Position numbers and translations under genes: made by a program
Part shown: one piece after another, positions 1 through 8,896 of the stretch
Numbering within the stretch: the stretch's first letter is position 1
Layout: every line of letters begins with the position of its first letter
Source of the DNA: CAWJAP01 sp963834365
Lineage (GTDB): Bacteria > Acidobacteriota > Vicinamibacteria > Vicinamibacterales > Vicinamibacteraceae
Reading direction: 5' to 3'
Assembly: GCA_963834365.1 (NCBI GenBank)
Contig: CAWIBS010000004.1
Span: forward strand, 1 to 36,525
Length of the DNA: 36,525 bases
Notes under the pieces: generated by a model
What the model saw: only the letters and a program-made list of their open reading frames with translations
Databases searched by the model: none
What the model was told of the DNA's origin: nothing

Positions 1-171
1 CTCGGTGACGGCGCGTCCCCGAACAATGTCGTGGATCAGAGCATCTGGTGCCCGGGCTACCAGACGATGCGGGATCTCGGATTCATCGATGGCTCGGTAC
101 CGATCGAGGACATGGTGGACATCCGGCCCGTTGGCATCACCGACGGAACGTTCGGGTGTCCGTCCAGCTAG
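1..171 (+). CDS. C-terminal fragment, possibly solute-binding protein
   Basis: The window opens inside a reading frame that ends at TAG 169-171 after 56 residues. The visible tail contains W-C-P-G-Y-Q-T-M-R-D-L-G-F-I-D-G and P-I-E-D-M-V-D. A stretch of the type 'xxxMxxLGxIDxxVPxxDxVD' is common at the end of NMT1/THI5-like ABC transporter substrate-binding proteins, so that is the best guess. The body of the gene lies outside the window, so the family cannot be confirmed. It converges on the TauE/SafE gene, whose stop codon overlaps this one's end. Confidence 0.4.
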   Translation, partial: LGDGASPNNVVDQSIWCPGYQTMRDLGFIDGSVPIEDMVDIRPVGITDGTFGCPSS

Positions 172-918
172 CCGCCGATGAGGAAGACGAGGCCGGCGAC
201 GACCAGGACGACCTCGATGACGGCGACGAAGATGCGCTCCGGCATGCGGTCCACGATCCGCTTGCCGATCCACGAGCCGGCGATCATGGCCGGCGCCATG
301 AGCAGGCCGATGCCCACCGTGGCCGCGGTCAGCATCGCGGCGGTGCCGTAGGCGACCAGCTTGGCCACGTGCATGACCACGGTCGCCGCCGCCTCGGTCC
401 CGATGTAGGCGCTCTTCACGCAGCCCGGCGGCCAGGAAGAAGGGCGCCATGATCGGTCCGACCGAGCCGACCAGGGCCGAGGCGAACGCGAAGACGGCAC
501 CGATGACGGTGAAGGTCCGCGGGCCGAGCACGCCGGACGGCCGCGGTCGGAGGTGGCGCCAGGCCACCGACGCCAGCAGGAACGCGCCGATGAGCCGGGT
601 CAGCGCGTCGAGTGGGGCGGCGGCGAACAGGAAGCCGCCGATCAGCGCGGCCGGGATCCCGCCGAGCGCGAACCAGCCGACGATCGGCCAGCGCATCGCG
701 TCGCGGTTGAGGACCACGCGCGACCCGTTGCCCACCAGCTGGGCGATGGTCAGGATCGGGATCGCGTCGCGCGGCCCGAACAGGGCGACCAGGACGGGGA
801 GCAGGATCGCGGCGCCACCGAAGCCGGCGACGGCGGCCAGGGTGCTCGCCGCCAGGGCGGCGACGACCAGCAGCAGCGCCTCGGGCAGGAGCTCGATGAC
901 GGGGTCCGCCATCGGCAT
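168..918 (-). CDS. TauE/SafE family sulfite/anion exporter (one frameshift)
   Basis: This is a polytopic membrane protein of the TauE/SafE family, which exports sulfite or other small organosulfur anions and sometimes imports metals. Starting at ATG 918 the protein begins MPMADPVIELLPEALLL and has an early glycine-rich segment, VAGFGGAAILLPVLVALFG, typical of the family's first repeat. The second half reads YIGTEAAATVVMH followed by two hydrophobic helices and ends in VLVVAGLVFLIGG. The two halves lie in different frames, with a single-base indel near 420-435. Total length (about 250 residues) is normal for the family. The start lies 4 bases after the folD stop, so the two genes probably share a transcript. 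Substrate is unknown. Confidence 0.75.
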
Positions 919-921
919 CGG

Positions 922-1789
922 TCAGGCTCGGGAGGCTGACGCCGCCAGGCGCTCCGCGGCGGTGACCACCTGGTCCAGGAGCATGATCGTGGTGACCGGG
1001 CCGACGCCACCGGGAACCGGGGTGATGGCCGCCACGATGGGCTGCACGCGCGTCGAAGTCGACGTCGCCGACCACGCCGTCCGTCGGTGACGTTGATGCC
1101 GCAGTCGACGACCACGGCGCTCGGGCCGTTGACGTGCTCCGGGCCGATGAGTCTCGGCTTGCCCACGGCGCACGACCAGGATCTCGGCCGCCTGCGTCTC
1201 GCGCCACGACGTCACGCGTCTCGCTGTGGGCGACCGTCACCTCGGCCCCTGGTTGGCGAGGAGGGCGGAGGTCGGCTGACCGACCACCCTCGACCGGCCG
1301 ACGACCACCGCCCGGCCGGCCGGTGATCGGAACCTGGTGGTGTCGGAGGATCTCGAGCACCGCGAGCGCGGTGGCCGGCACGAATGCTCCTCGCCGTGCG
1401 GCCAGGCGGTCGGCATCGACCGGGCTCGCGCCATCCACGTCCTTGGCCGGGTCGACCAGGCCGCCGACCGCGTCGGGGTCGAGGTGAGCGGGAACCGGAT
1501 AGATGACCACGATGCCGGCCACGGCGGGTCGGCGTTCAGGGCGCCGATGGCGGCGGCCGCATCGGTCAGGTCGACGTCGTCCGCCAGGCGGACGTCCGAC
1601 GGGGCGACGCCGATGGCGCTCGCCGCGCGGGCAAGGCTCTGGGCGTAGGCCACCTCCGGGCCGGTGTCGGCGAAGCGGACGATGGCGAGGCCCGGCGCTC
1701 GCCGCCGGCGGTCAGCGGGCGACGCGCTCGGTCAGCTCCTCGCGCCGCTGGGCCGCGATGGTTCGGCCCTCGAGGATCCGACCGCTCAT
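922..1789 (-). CDS. folD: FolD: methylene-THF dehydrogenase / methenyl-THF cyclohydrolase (frameshifted)
   Basis: FolD is a cytosolic bifunctional enzyme that interconverts methylene-, methenyl- and 10-formyl-tetrahydrofolate using NADP. Its diagnostic pieces are spread over three frames. The N-terminus is MSGRILEGRTIAAQRREEL. A central block DPDAVGGLVDPAKDVDGASP matches the family 'P.KDVDG' signature. Next come FVPATALAVLEILRHH and a Rossmann segment AVVVGRSRVVGQP. The C-terminus is PVPGGVGPVTTIMLLDQVV. Indels lie near 1080-1230, 1330, 1520 and 1690-1720. The start codon at 1789 overlaps the stop of the upstream cyclodeaminase gene (ATGA), which indicates translational coupling. The many frame changes look like sequencing error, because all conserved blocks are still present in order. 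Confidence 0.88.
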
Positions 1790-2441
1790 CCGGCGATCCG
1801 CTGCCGGACCGCCGCGAGCGCCTCGTCCTCGCGTCTGGCCACCGCCGACTTCGAGCTCGGCGAGCCGCCGGGTGCCGTCCGCGCGGAGCGGATGGTCCTC
1901 CGGCAGGGCGGGGAGGTTGATGGCGACGTTGAAGGCCGCTCCCCGGGCGGCGGCGGCCGCGAACAGGGCGGCCACCCCGGCGTCGCTGATCGCGTTGCGG
2001 TTGCCGATGGGCGCCATCCGGGCGGCCACGTCCAGGACGTCGAGGGCCAGGCGGATGACCCGGAGCGGGACCTCGGTCGCGGCAACCGATGCATCGGCGA
2101 TGGCGGCCTTGCGTGCCGCCTTCTCCTCGTCCGTCTCTCGCGGCAGGCGCCGCGCCTCGGCGACGCGCGTCATAGGCGGCGGCGTCCTCCTGGGCGGCGT
2201 CCAGCAGCGCGACCCGCAGCTCGCCGGCCGCGGCGCCGATCTGGCGGGCGACGGGGTCCACGTCCTCGTACTCGGGTCTGCCGACCGTCAGCTCGCAGAC
2301 CATCTCGACCAGCGCCGCAGCCAGTGCCCCGCCGAGGGCGCTGGCACTCCCGCCGCCCGGCGTGGGCGCGCGCGAGGCGAGCCGTTCGGTCAGGTCACGA
2401 ACGGTCAGCTCGGCGAGGGAGGGCTGCGCGGGGCTGCTCAT
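1786..2441 (-). CDS. Cyclodeaminase/cyclohydrolase family protein (FTCD C-domain type)
   Basis: This stand-alone relative of the formiminotetrahydrofolate cyclodeaminase domain acts on folate one-carbon carriers. The signature TPGGGSASALGGALAAALVE is seen at about residues 27-46. The later segment IRLALDVLDVAARMAPIGNR and SDAGVAALFAAAAARGA is also typical of the family, including the conserved 'N..A.SD..vaa' block. The end is REDEALAAVRQRIAG. Indels near 2165 and 1845 split it into three frames; joined, it is about 215 residues, a normal length. It overlaps folD by the ATGA motif, so the two probably work together in folate interconversion. Assignment to the family is firm; the exact reaction is not. 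Confidence 0.83.
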
Positions 2442-2539
2442 CGGCAGCCGATTGTACGGGCAGGCAGGTGGATGCCCGGCGGGTCCGCGGGAGAGGGGAC
2501 GCGGCGCCCACCGGGCGGCTGATTGGGACCGGGTGCGTG

Positions 2540-2803
2540 CTAGGCGGCGGCGTCCAGGGCGTCGACGAACCAGCGCCGCCGGCGCGCGTCGAAGACCAGC
2601 TCCAGCGATTCCCCCGAGTCGACGTCCACCACCACCGTCAGCCGCGGCGAGCTGCCCGCCGGGTACGCCGCGCGCTCGTCACGCACGGCGCCGACGCGGA
2701 CGACCCGCAGGTCGCGGTCCGCGAACCGGACCCGGGCCGGGACCGCGCGTCGCGCGTCCCAGGCCACCGAGGCCGCGACCGGGGTGATGGAGACGAGTGC
2801 CAT
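2540..2803 (-). CDS. Small LexA-controlled protein (DUF6504-like)
   Basis: This intact 87-residue frame begins MALVSITPVAASVAWDARR and ends RRRRWFVDALDAAA. It contains a predicted beta-rich core with RVRFADRDLRVVRVGAVRDE and RLTVVVDVDSGESLELVFD. I see no catalytic motif. Small proteins of this look (DUF6504) often lie next to DNA polymerase IV genes in Actinobacteria and relatives, and this one directly follows dinB on the same strand. The predicted -10 element ends 7 bases before its ATG, and a LexA box sits between the -35 and -10. It is therefore probably an SOS-induced, leaderless gene that may assist translesion synthesis. The role is inference. Confidence 0.6.
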   Translation of the reverse strand: MALVSITPVAASVAWDARRAVPARVRFADRDLRVVRVGAVRDERAAYPAGSSPRLTVVVDVDSGESLELVFDARRRRWFVDALDAAA

Positions 2804-2809
2804 GCCCGC

Positions 2810-2838
2810 ACAATACGAACAGATGTTCTAGTTGTCAA
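2810..2838 (-). promoter_or_regulatory. SOS promoter with LexA box
   Basis: On the minus strand a perfect -35 TTGACA (2833-2838) is followed by a 17-base spacer and a -10 TATTGT (2810-2815). The spacer holds the palindrome GAACAGATGTTC (2817-2828), which fits the Gram-positive LexA consensus GAAC-N4-GTTC. The box touches the last base of the dinB stop codon. Transcription should start about at the ATG of the 2540-2803 gene, giving a leaderless message. Confidence 0.8.
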
Positions 2839-4034
2839 GAGTCTTGTCGGGGCGCTCCAGCCGGCCGATCGGAGAACCGACGATCCGGCGCTTCGCGGAG
2901 CAGCCGTGGCCCGGGTGATCGCCTTGTCGCCGAAGCGGTCGCGGACCGCATCGGTCGCCTCCGCCAGGCGCTGGACACGGTGCCCGTCCTCGAACAGGGT
3001 CAGCTGCTGGGCATTCGCCAGCGAGATGGCGGTGATCCCGATCAGCCGCACCGCGCGGCCCGGCTCGAGCGTCTTGTCCAGCAGTCGCCGCGCGGCATCG
3101 AGGATGAGCTGCCCATCGGTCGTCGGATGGGGGAGATGCATCTGTCGGGTCAGCGTCTCGAACCCCTCGTAGCGGAGCTTCAGCTGGACTCCGCCGGCCG
3201 CCATCCCGTGCCGCCGCAGCCGGCTGGCCACCGACTCGGCGATCCACAGCAGCGACCCCTCCAGCCCGCTGCGCTCGGTCACGTCGTGGTTGAAGGTGTG
3301 CTCGTGACCGATGGATTTGGGCGCCTGGCCGGAGGTCACCCGGCTCGGGTCGATCCCGCGAGCTCGCTGGCCGAGCTCGAGGCCCATCCGCCCGAACCGG
3401 CGTCGCAGCGTCTCGGTCGGGCACGGCCGCCAGCTGACCGATGGTGGTGACCCCGTAGTCGGCCAGGGCCTGGCGAACGCGCGGGCCGACTCCCCACAGG
3501 CGGGTGACCGGCAGCGGGGCGAGGAAGGCGGCTTCATCACCGGGCGGGACGATGACCAGGGCGTCGGGCTTGCGCAGGTCGGATGCGACCTTGGCCACCA
3601 GCTTGTTGGTCGAGACCCCGACGCTGACCACCAGCCCGACCTCGTCGCGGACCCGATCCTTCAGGGCCTCGACCGATGGTCGGCCCGTCACCGGCGGGCG
3701 CGCCGGTGACGTCGAGGAACGCCTCGTCCATGCTGATCGGCTCCACCAGCGGGGTGTAGTCGTCGAAGATGCCCATCACCTGGCGGCTGACCTCGGCGTA
3801 GCGCTCGAAGCGGCCCGGCAGGAACGCCGCCTGCGGGCAGAGGCGGGCCGCCGTCCGCAGCGGCATGGCGGAATGGACACCGAAGGCACGGGCCTCGTAC
3901 GACGCGGCGCTGACCACGCCGCGGTCGTCTCGCCGACCGCCGACGATGACCGGCCGACCGACGAGCGACGGATCGTCGTGCACCTCGACCGACGCGTAGA
4001 AGGCGTCCATGTCGGCGTGGATGATGGTGCGCAT
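2828..4034 (-). CDS. dinB: DNA polymerase IV (Y-family translesion polymerase, frameshifted)
   Basis: DinB copies past damaged bases during the SOS response. The N-terminus IIHADMDAFYASVE carries the catalytic DMD..F motif, YEARAFGVHSAMP matches the 'YeaR.fGv.sgM' block, and SMDEAFLDVTG holds the second catalytic acidic pair. The palm continues with VVSVGVSTNKLVAKVASDLRKP, the thumb HhH region with LWGVGPRVRQALADYGVTTIG, and the little-finger domain with HTFNHDVTE. The C-terminus is GSPIGRLERPDKTLDN. Indels lie near 3680, 3430 and 2890-2915. At 3425 and 3675 a single extra G explains the shift, and near 2890-2910 an extra G and C do. Joined length is about 400 residues, normal for DinB. Its position between a LexA-controlled gene and lexA fits an SOS role. 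Confidence 0.9.
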
Positions 4035-4046
4035 CGGTCCTTCTGC

Positions 4047-5208
4047 TCAGTCGGTCCCCGGATACCGATGGTAGGCGCTGCGTCCGAGCAGCGGCAGCAG
4101 GCGGGCCGCCTCCGCCTCGAGCGCATCGCGGTCGCGCGCCGTCAGGCGGCCGAACGGCCGCAGATCGAGCCGCGGCGACCCGTCGCCGTCCAGCTTCGGC
4201 AGCCACGTCCCGGCCACCAAGCCGTCGACCAGGAACGTGGGCAGGACATCCGCGTTCTTGGTGATGACGGTGGCCTGATGCTCGGGCGGCAGGACCCGGG
4301 CTCGATGCGTGGTCTCGTAGGCCGAGCAGCAGGCTGTCCCAACGGGCGAGGAGCCGGGGCGGCGGCCGGTGTATCCGGGTCCGGCCGCGGTGCGTCGGGC
4401 AGGTCGACCAGGGCCCGGCCCGCCTCGTCGATGAACTGCGACCAGCTCGTCGCCCATGGCCGTTCACCACGGACGCGCCAGCGACCGACGTTGCGGCCTC
4501 GCCCGACGTAGGCGACCAGGTCCTCGACGCTCGCCGGTCCGAAGGCGGCGAGGTAGCGCCGGGTCAGGTGGGCGGCGGCGAGATCCGGGTCGTCGTCCTC
4601 CGGCGCGCGGCGGCCCGAGCCACTCGGCGGCGGGCAGGTAGCGGGTCCGGCCGTACGTCTCCTCGGGGTAGGGGACGTGGATGAGCGGGACCGTGCCGCT
4701 GAAGTGGCGCCACAGCGGTCGGTTGGGCGGGATCTCGGCCCGGCCCCATCTCGGCCTGCAGGATGGCCTCGATCTCGTGGATCGCCAGCGGACGCTCGGC
4801 CATGGCCGCCAGGACCGCCGGATGCGCCTTGCCGATGCGCCGTGCCAGCGGCGAGGTCGCGGGGTCCGCGCTTGAAGATGAGCCGCCACTGGTCGAGGCG
4901 GAACGGATGGGTCAGCGTGGACATCGGCCAGTAGTCCGCCGCGCTCACGACGTGGACGGTCATCCGCATCAGCGAGCCGCGGACGACCGTCCGTCGGGCA
5001 CGGGCCCGGTACAGGTCGACCGGCTCGCGCGCCGGAGCATCCGCGGCCCTGAGGGCGAACGGCGGCCAATCCGGGTGCTGGGCCTGGAGCGACCCGGCCC
5101 GCTCGACGAGCCGCGCCACCGGTGCCTGCGGCGAACGGCGTCGAGCAGGCCCTGGCGGGCCAGCGTGGCCCGGTTGAGCGCGCGGAGGGTCAGCAGCGGC
5201 GGAGGCAT
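4047..5208 (-). CDS. AlkZ-like winged-helix DNA-binding protein (HTH_42), frameshifted
   Basis: This belongs to the winged-helix family that includes the DNA glycosylase AlkZ, which unhooks interstrand crosslinks. The N-terminus MPPPLLTLRALNRATLARQ and the following LVERAGSLQAQHPDWPPFAL match the family's 'RalnrttLaRQ' and 'LQAQ' blocks. VVRGSLMRMTVHVVSAADYW corresponds to 'lvRgtlmRgTlHlvsa.Dy'. A middle segment reads AHLTRRYLAAFGPASVEDL. The C-terminus is FLVDGLVAGTWLPKLDGDG and ends YHRYPGTD. At least four indels spread it over three frames. It lies between dinB and lexA on the same strand, so a DNA-repair role is likely, although many relatives have no tested activity. Confidence 0.8.
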
Positions 5209-5259
5209 CGGTCTGCGCTCCAGCCTAGCGGCGGCCTGCCGCCGCCATCGGTCAGGTGG

Positions 5260-5921
5260 TCAGAGCTTGCGGATGACGCCGACGACCTTGCCCTGGATCT
5301 GGAGGTCGGTGGCGTAGATGGGCTCGAGCTCCGCGTTGGCCGGCTGGAGGCGGATGCGCCCGTCCTCGCGGAAGAACCGCTTGAGGGTCACCCCGTTGTC
5401 CTCCAGCAGCGCCACGACGATGTCGCCGTCCCGGGCGGTGGCCTGGGGTTGGACGATGACGAAGTCGCCGTCGTCGATGAGGGCATCGATCATGCTCTTG
5501 CCCCGCACCCGGAGGACATACGAGTCCTCGCGCGCCTGGATGGAGCGCGGGACGTCCATGGGCTCCGGGTCCTGGTAGGCCTCGATGGGCTGGCCGGCCG
5601 CGATCTCGCCGACCAGTGGCAGCTGCATGTGGTCGCGCTCGACCGGCATCCGGAAGGGGGTGATCGTGCCGCCGGCGGCCGGCGGGCGGCGAGCGACGCC
5701 TCGGCCTCCGCCGTCAGGCGCAGCGCGCGCGACGAGCGGCTGCCGCGCTCGAGCAGGCCGGCGCGCTCCAGGGCGACCAGGTGATGATGGACCGCCGACG
5801 TCGAGGCCAGGCCGACCGCATCCGCGATCTCGCGCACCGACGGCGGGTAGCCCCGCTCGGCCACCGTGCGCGAGATGAACTCGATGATGCGCTTCCGCCG
5901 TTCGGCGTCATGCCGGGTCAC
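5260..5921 (-). CDS. lexA: LexA, SOS transcriptional repressor (one frameshift)
   Basis: LexA represses SOS genes and cleaves itself when RecA filaments form. The N-terminal winged helix reads RRKRIIEFISRTVAERGYPP and VREIADAVGLASTSAVHHHL. The C-terminal S24 protease domain shows the Ala-Gly cleavage site in VGEIAAGQPI, the catalytic serine in RGKSMID and the catalytic lysine in DNGVTLKRFF. An indel near 5665-5685 separates the two domains; joined length is about 220 residues. The start is GTG 5921, because the ATG at 5923 is followed at once by TGA. The predicted -10 ends 7 bases upstream, so the message is probably leaderless. It is autoregulated through the box at 5938-5949. Confidence 0.93.
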
Positions 5922-5928
5922 ATCGGTC

Positions 5929-5958
5929 AGCCTAGCAGAACACCTGTTCTATTGTCAA
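5929..5958 (-). promoter_or_regulatory. lexA promoter with LexA box
   Basis: The minus strand carries -35 TTGACA (5953-5958), the palindrome GAACACCTGTTC (5938-5949) and a -10 candidate TAGGCT (5929-5934, 18-base spacer). The layout copies the promoter at 2810-2838: the operator starts 3-4 bases after the -35 and fills the spacer. It supports autorepression of lexA. Confidence 0.8.
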
Positions 5959-6020
5959 TTCCTCTGCTATCATCCGCGCCCACCAAATCTGCGTCGGACC
6001 GGAGACCGATACCGATCGTG

Positions 6021-6500
6021 ATGCGTCCCGGCCGGTGGCGCTATCTGCGCACCGCCAGAGTCATGCTCCAGTTCCCCACCTACGCCCGCCTGGTGTGGGG
6101 CCTTGCCCGCGACGTCCGCACGCCCGTTGGGCCTGAAGATCCTGCTCGGCGCGGCGATCACCTACGTCGTGACCCCGGTCGACCTCATCCCGGACGTGGT
6201 GCCCATCCTCGGCCACGCCGACGACCTCACCGTCCTGCTGCTGGTCCTGGACGTCTTCATCAGCAACGCGCCGGCTGCGGTCCGCGAGGAGCACCTCGCC
6301 CGAGCCGAAGACCGGGACGGCCAGCCCTGGACGAGGACCTCGCCCAGCTGCGCTCCTGCTCGGGGACCGGTTCGACCGGATCCGCGACGCGCTGCCGCAG
6401 CTGCTCGAGCGGTTCGGTGCGCTGGGGGACTCGGACGAGGTGAAGCGCCAGATCGCGGAGTGGCGCGCCGCGCGAGCCAGGACCCAGGAGGCGAAGATGA
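6021..6500 (+). CDS. DUF1232 (YkvA-like) membrane protein, frameshifted
   Basis: The first frame begins MRPGRWRYLRTARVMLQFP. After an indel near 6129 the family core follows: YVVTPVDLIPDVVPILGHAD and DDLTVLLLVLDVFI. The 'P.DliPD..p.lG..DD' signature defines DUF1232, a small family of one or two membrane helices with no established function. A second indel near 6320-6340 moves the C-terminal tail (RIRDALPQLLERFGALGD) into another frame. The exact end is unclear. One frame stops at TGA 6498-6500, overlapping the rplI ATG; another reads straight into rplI. It diverges from lexA across about 100 bases. Confidence 0.7.
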
Positions 6501-6944
6501 AGGTCATCCTCAAGCGCGACGTGAAGGGGCTCGGCCGGGAGGGCGACCTCAAGGACGTCAAGGACGGGTACGCCCGCAACCACCTGATCCCGACCGGGGC
6601 CGCGGTCCTGGCCGACCTCGGCGCGGTCCGCAACTGGGAGCGGCACCGCGAGCAGCGGGACGACCGCGACCGCGCGCTGCGGGCAGATGCCGAGGCCCTC
6701 GCCGAGCGCCTGAATGAGCTGACCGTCCAGATCGGGGTCAAGGCCGGCGAGAAGCGACCGGCTGTTCGGGTCGGTCACCACCCGCGACATCGCGGACCGG
6801 CTGCGGCAGGAGGGGATCGAGGTCGACCGCCACGACATCCACCTCCGCGAGCCGATCAAGACCGTTGGCGAGCACCAGGTGCGGGTCCATGTCATGGCCG
6901 GCGTCGAGGCCCAGCTCCGGGTCGAGGTCGTCCCCGAGCACTGA
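6497..6944 (+). CDS. rplI: 50S ribosomal protein L9 (one frameshift)
   Basis: L9 binds 23S rRNA near the base of the L1 stalk and affects frame maintenance. The protein starts MKVILKRDVKGLGREGDLKD followed by VKDGYARNHLIPTG, the unmistakable L9 N-domain. A helical connector RALRADAEALAERLNELTVQ follows. After an indel near 6765 the C-domain continues GSVTTRDIADRLRQEGIEVD and ends RVEVVPEH. About 149 residues, the usual length. ATG 6497 is preceded by AGGAGGCGA, a strong ribosome binding site. It lies directly before dnaB, an order seen in many bacteria (rpsF-ssb-rpsR-rplI-dnaB). Confidence 0.92.
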
Positions 6945-7107
6945 CCGCCGGCGCGACAGGCGAGCTGTCGCGGGTCTCGACGATCAATACGGCGTGTTCT
7001 CCACCGCGGGCCGACAGGTTGGGGGCCGTTATCCCCGACGCCGTTTGACAATCGGTGCATAAGGCCATTTCGGCCTGGCGCAGGGTCCCCGTACGGTTCC
7101 CGAGCCG

Positions 7108-8466
7108 ATGAGCATTGACCGCGTCGCCCCCCAGTCGGTCGAAGCCGAGCAGAGCGTGCTCGGATCGATCCTGATCGATCCCGAGGCCATCCTCAAGGTC
7201 GCCGACTTCCTGCACGCGCCCGATTTCTACCGGGCCCAGCACGCGGACATCTACGAGGCCATGCTGGCCCTCCACTCCCAGCGGGAGCCCATCGACCTCG
7301 TCACGCTGGGCGACGAGCTGACCCGTCACGACCGGCTGGAGGGGGTCGGTGGGCCGGCCTACCTGGCCACCCTCATGAACGCGGTCCCGACCGCCGTCCA
7401 CGTCGAGCACTACGGGCGGATCGTCGAGCAGAAGGCGGTCCTCCGGAACCTGATCGCGGCCGCGGGCAAGATCGCGGCGGTCGGCTACGAGGAGGCCCAC
7501 GACACGGCCGCGGCCATCGATCGGGCCGAGTCCATCCTGTTCGAGATCAGCCAGCGCCGAACGGTGGCCGGCTTCGAGACGCTGGCCACCCTCCTCGGCC
7601 AGGCGTACGACCGGCTCGAGTACCTCCACGAGCATCGCGGCCAGATCCTGGGCATCCCCACCGGCCTGGCCGGGCTGGACACCCTGCTCGGCGGGTTCCA
7701 GCCCTCGGACCTCGTCATCCTCGCCGCGCGGCCCAGCGTCGGAAAGACGAGCCTGGCCCTGAACGTGGCGCTCCACGCCGCCATCCACGAGCAGAAGCGG
7801 GTCGCCATCTTCTCGCTCGAGATGAGCCGCGAGCAGCTCGCCCTCCGCCTGCTGTCATCCGAGACCGGGATCAACCCGCGGCCGCTGCAGACCGGGTTCA
7901 TGGAGGAGACCGACTGGTCGAAGATCGCCAAGGTCATGAACGAGATGGCCAGCGCCCGGATGTGGATCGACGACTCGCCCACCCTGTCGGTCATGGAGCT
8001 GCGGACCAAGACCCGCCGGCTGGAGGTCGAGCAGCAGGGCCTGGACCTGGTGATCGTCGACTACCTCCAGCTGATGCAGGCATCGACCCCCTCCCGGGAT
8101 CCGAACCGGGTCCAGGAGGTGAGCGAGATCAGCCGTGGCCTGAAGAACCTCGCCCGCGAGCTCAAGGTGCCGGTGCTCGCCCTCTCGCAGCTGTCGCGCA
8201 ACGTGGAGCAGCGAGGCGGAGTGGGCGAGCCGCGCCTGTCGGACCTCCGGGAGTCCGGATCCCTGGAGCAGGACGCGGATGTCGTCATCTTCCTGTACCG
8301 GGCCGAAGGCGAGCCCAACCCCGATGCGGACCTCGAGCTGGTCAAGGCCAAGATCGCCAAGCACCGCAACGGACCCATCGGTGAGGTGCCGCTCCAGTTC
8401 CGGCGGACGCAGACCCGGTTCTACTCGGTTGCGGCTCGCGAAGAGGTCGAAGTCACCCCGTACTAA
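7108..8466 (+). CDS. dnaB: Replicative DNA helicase DnaB
   Basis: DnaB is the hexameric 5'-3' helicase at the replication fork. This 452-residue frame is complete and uninterrupted. The N-terminal domain begins MSIDRVAPQSVEAEQSVLGS and the DnaB-typical VLGSILIDPEA. The C-terminal RecA-fold ATPase has Walker A ARPSVGKTSLA (about residue 209), H1a/EMSREQLALRLL, Walker B LVIVDYLQLM, and LSQLSRNVEQR with the SLEQDADVVIFLYR segment. It is notable as one of only two undamaged genes of normal length in the first 13 kb. The 160-base gap before it shows no gene and no convincing promoter. Confidence 0.97.
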   Translation: MSIDRVAPQSVEAEQSVLGSILIDPEAILKVADFLHAPDFYRAQHADIYEAMLALHSQREPIDLVTLGDELTRHDRLEGVGGPAYLATLMNAVPTAVHVEHYGRIVEQKAVLRNLIAAAGKIAAVGYEEAHDTAAAIDRAESILFEISQRRTVAGFETLATLLGQAYDRLEYLHEHRGQILGIPTGLAGLDTLLGGFQPSDLVILAARPSVGKTSLALNVALHAAIHEQKRVAIFSLEMSREQLALRLLSSETGINPRPLQTGFMEETDWSKIAKVMNEMASARMWIDDSPTLSVMELRTKTRRLEVEQQGLDLVIVDYLQLMQASTPSRDPNRVQEVSEISRGLKNLARELKVPVLALSQLSRNVEQRGGVGEPRLSDLRESGSLEQDADVVIFLYRAEGEPNPDADLELVKAKIAKHRNGPIGEVPLQFRRTQTRFYSVAAREEVEVTPY

Positions 8467-8540
8467 GGGGTTCCCCACGCTCGCGCGGCGTGGCATCATC
8501 GGCGGCTGGTACGTCCGGAACCCGAAGGAGAGGCAGGCCT

Positions 8541-8843
8541 GTGTTCACCGACAAGACCATCTCGTGCCGTGACTGCGGGATGGACTTCGTGTTCTCGGCC
8601 GGCGAGCAGCAGTTCTACCAGGAGAAGGGGCTGACCCACGAGCCCCAGCGCTGCCCGAGCTGCCGTGCCGTCGCCAAGCAGAATCGAGCCCTGGGGATCG
8701 GCACCGGCGGAGGCGCGCGGGAGATGCATGCGGCGGTCTGCGCCGAGTGCGGCGGCCAGGCGCTCGTCCCGTTCCTCCCGCGCAACGACCGGCCGGTCTA
8801 CTGCAGCACCTGCTTCGACAAGGTCCGCGCCCGCACCTCCTGA
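8541..8843 (+). CDS. Zinc-ribbon protein (CxxC-x17-CxxC type)
   Basis: This 100-residue protein begins VFTDKTISCRDCGMDFVFS. It carries four CxxC pairs: CRDC, CPSC, CAEC and CSTC (YCSTCFDKVRAR), making two zinc ribbons. Between the first two lies GEQQFYQEKGLTHEPQRC, characteristic of the zf-trcl-like family common in Chloroflexota and Firmicutes. The GTG start at 8541 is supported by GAAGGAG at 8524-8530. Function is unknown; small two-ribbon proteins of this kind probably bind RNA or another protein. The gene is intact. Confidence 0.8.
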   Translation: MFTDKTISCRDCGMDFVFSAGEQQFYQEKGLTHEPQRCPSCRAVAKQNRALGIGTGGGAREMHAAVCAECGGQALVPFLPRNDRPVYCSTCFDKVRARTS

Positions 8844-8874
8844 GCCGTCGCCGACCCGGCCTGCCGCGCCGACC

Positions 8875-8880
8875 TATACT
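8875..8880 (+). promoter_or_regulatory. Possible -10 element before guaB3
   Basis: TATACT at 8875-8880 lies in an otherwise GC-rich 50-base gap and about 17 bases before the proposed CTG start of guaB3. No good -35 is visible, so this is tentative. Confidence 0.3.
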
Positions 8881-8896
8881 GTCGGCCCCACACCGG

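Noticed and set aside
416..1522. Single 368-codon minus-strand frame across the TauE and folD genes
   Set aside because: Only its part near 1340-1522 matches FolD; the rest is out-of-frame reading caused by indels.
7045..7073. TTGACA before dnaB as its promoter
   Set aside because: No acceptable -10 lies 16-18 bases downstream; the closest AT-rich hexamer is too near.
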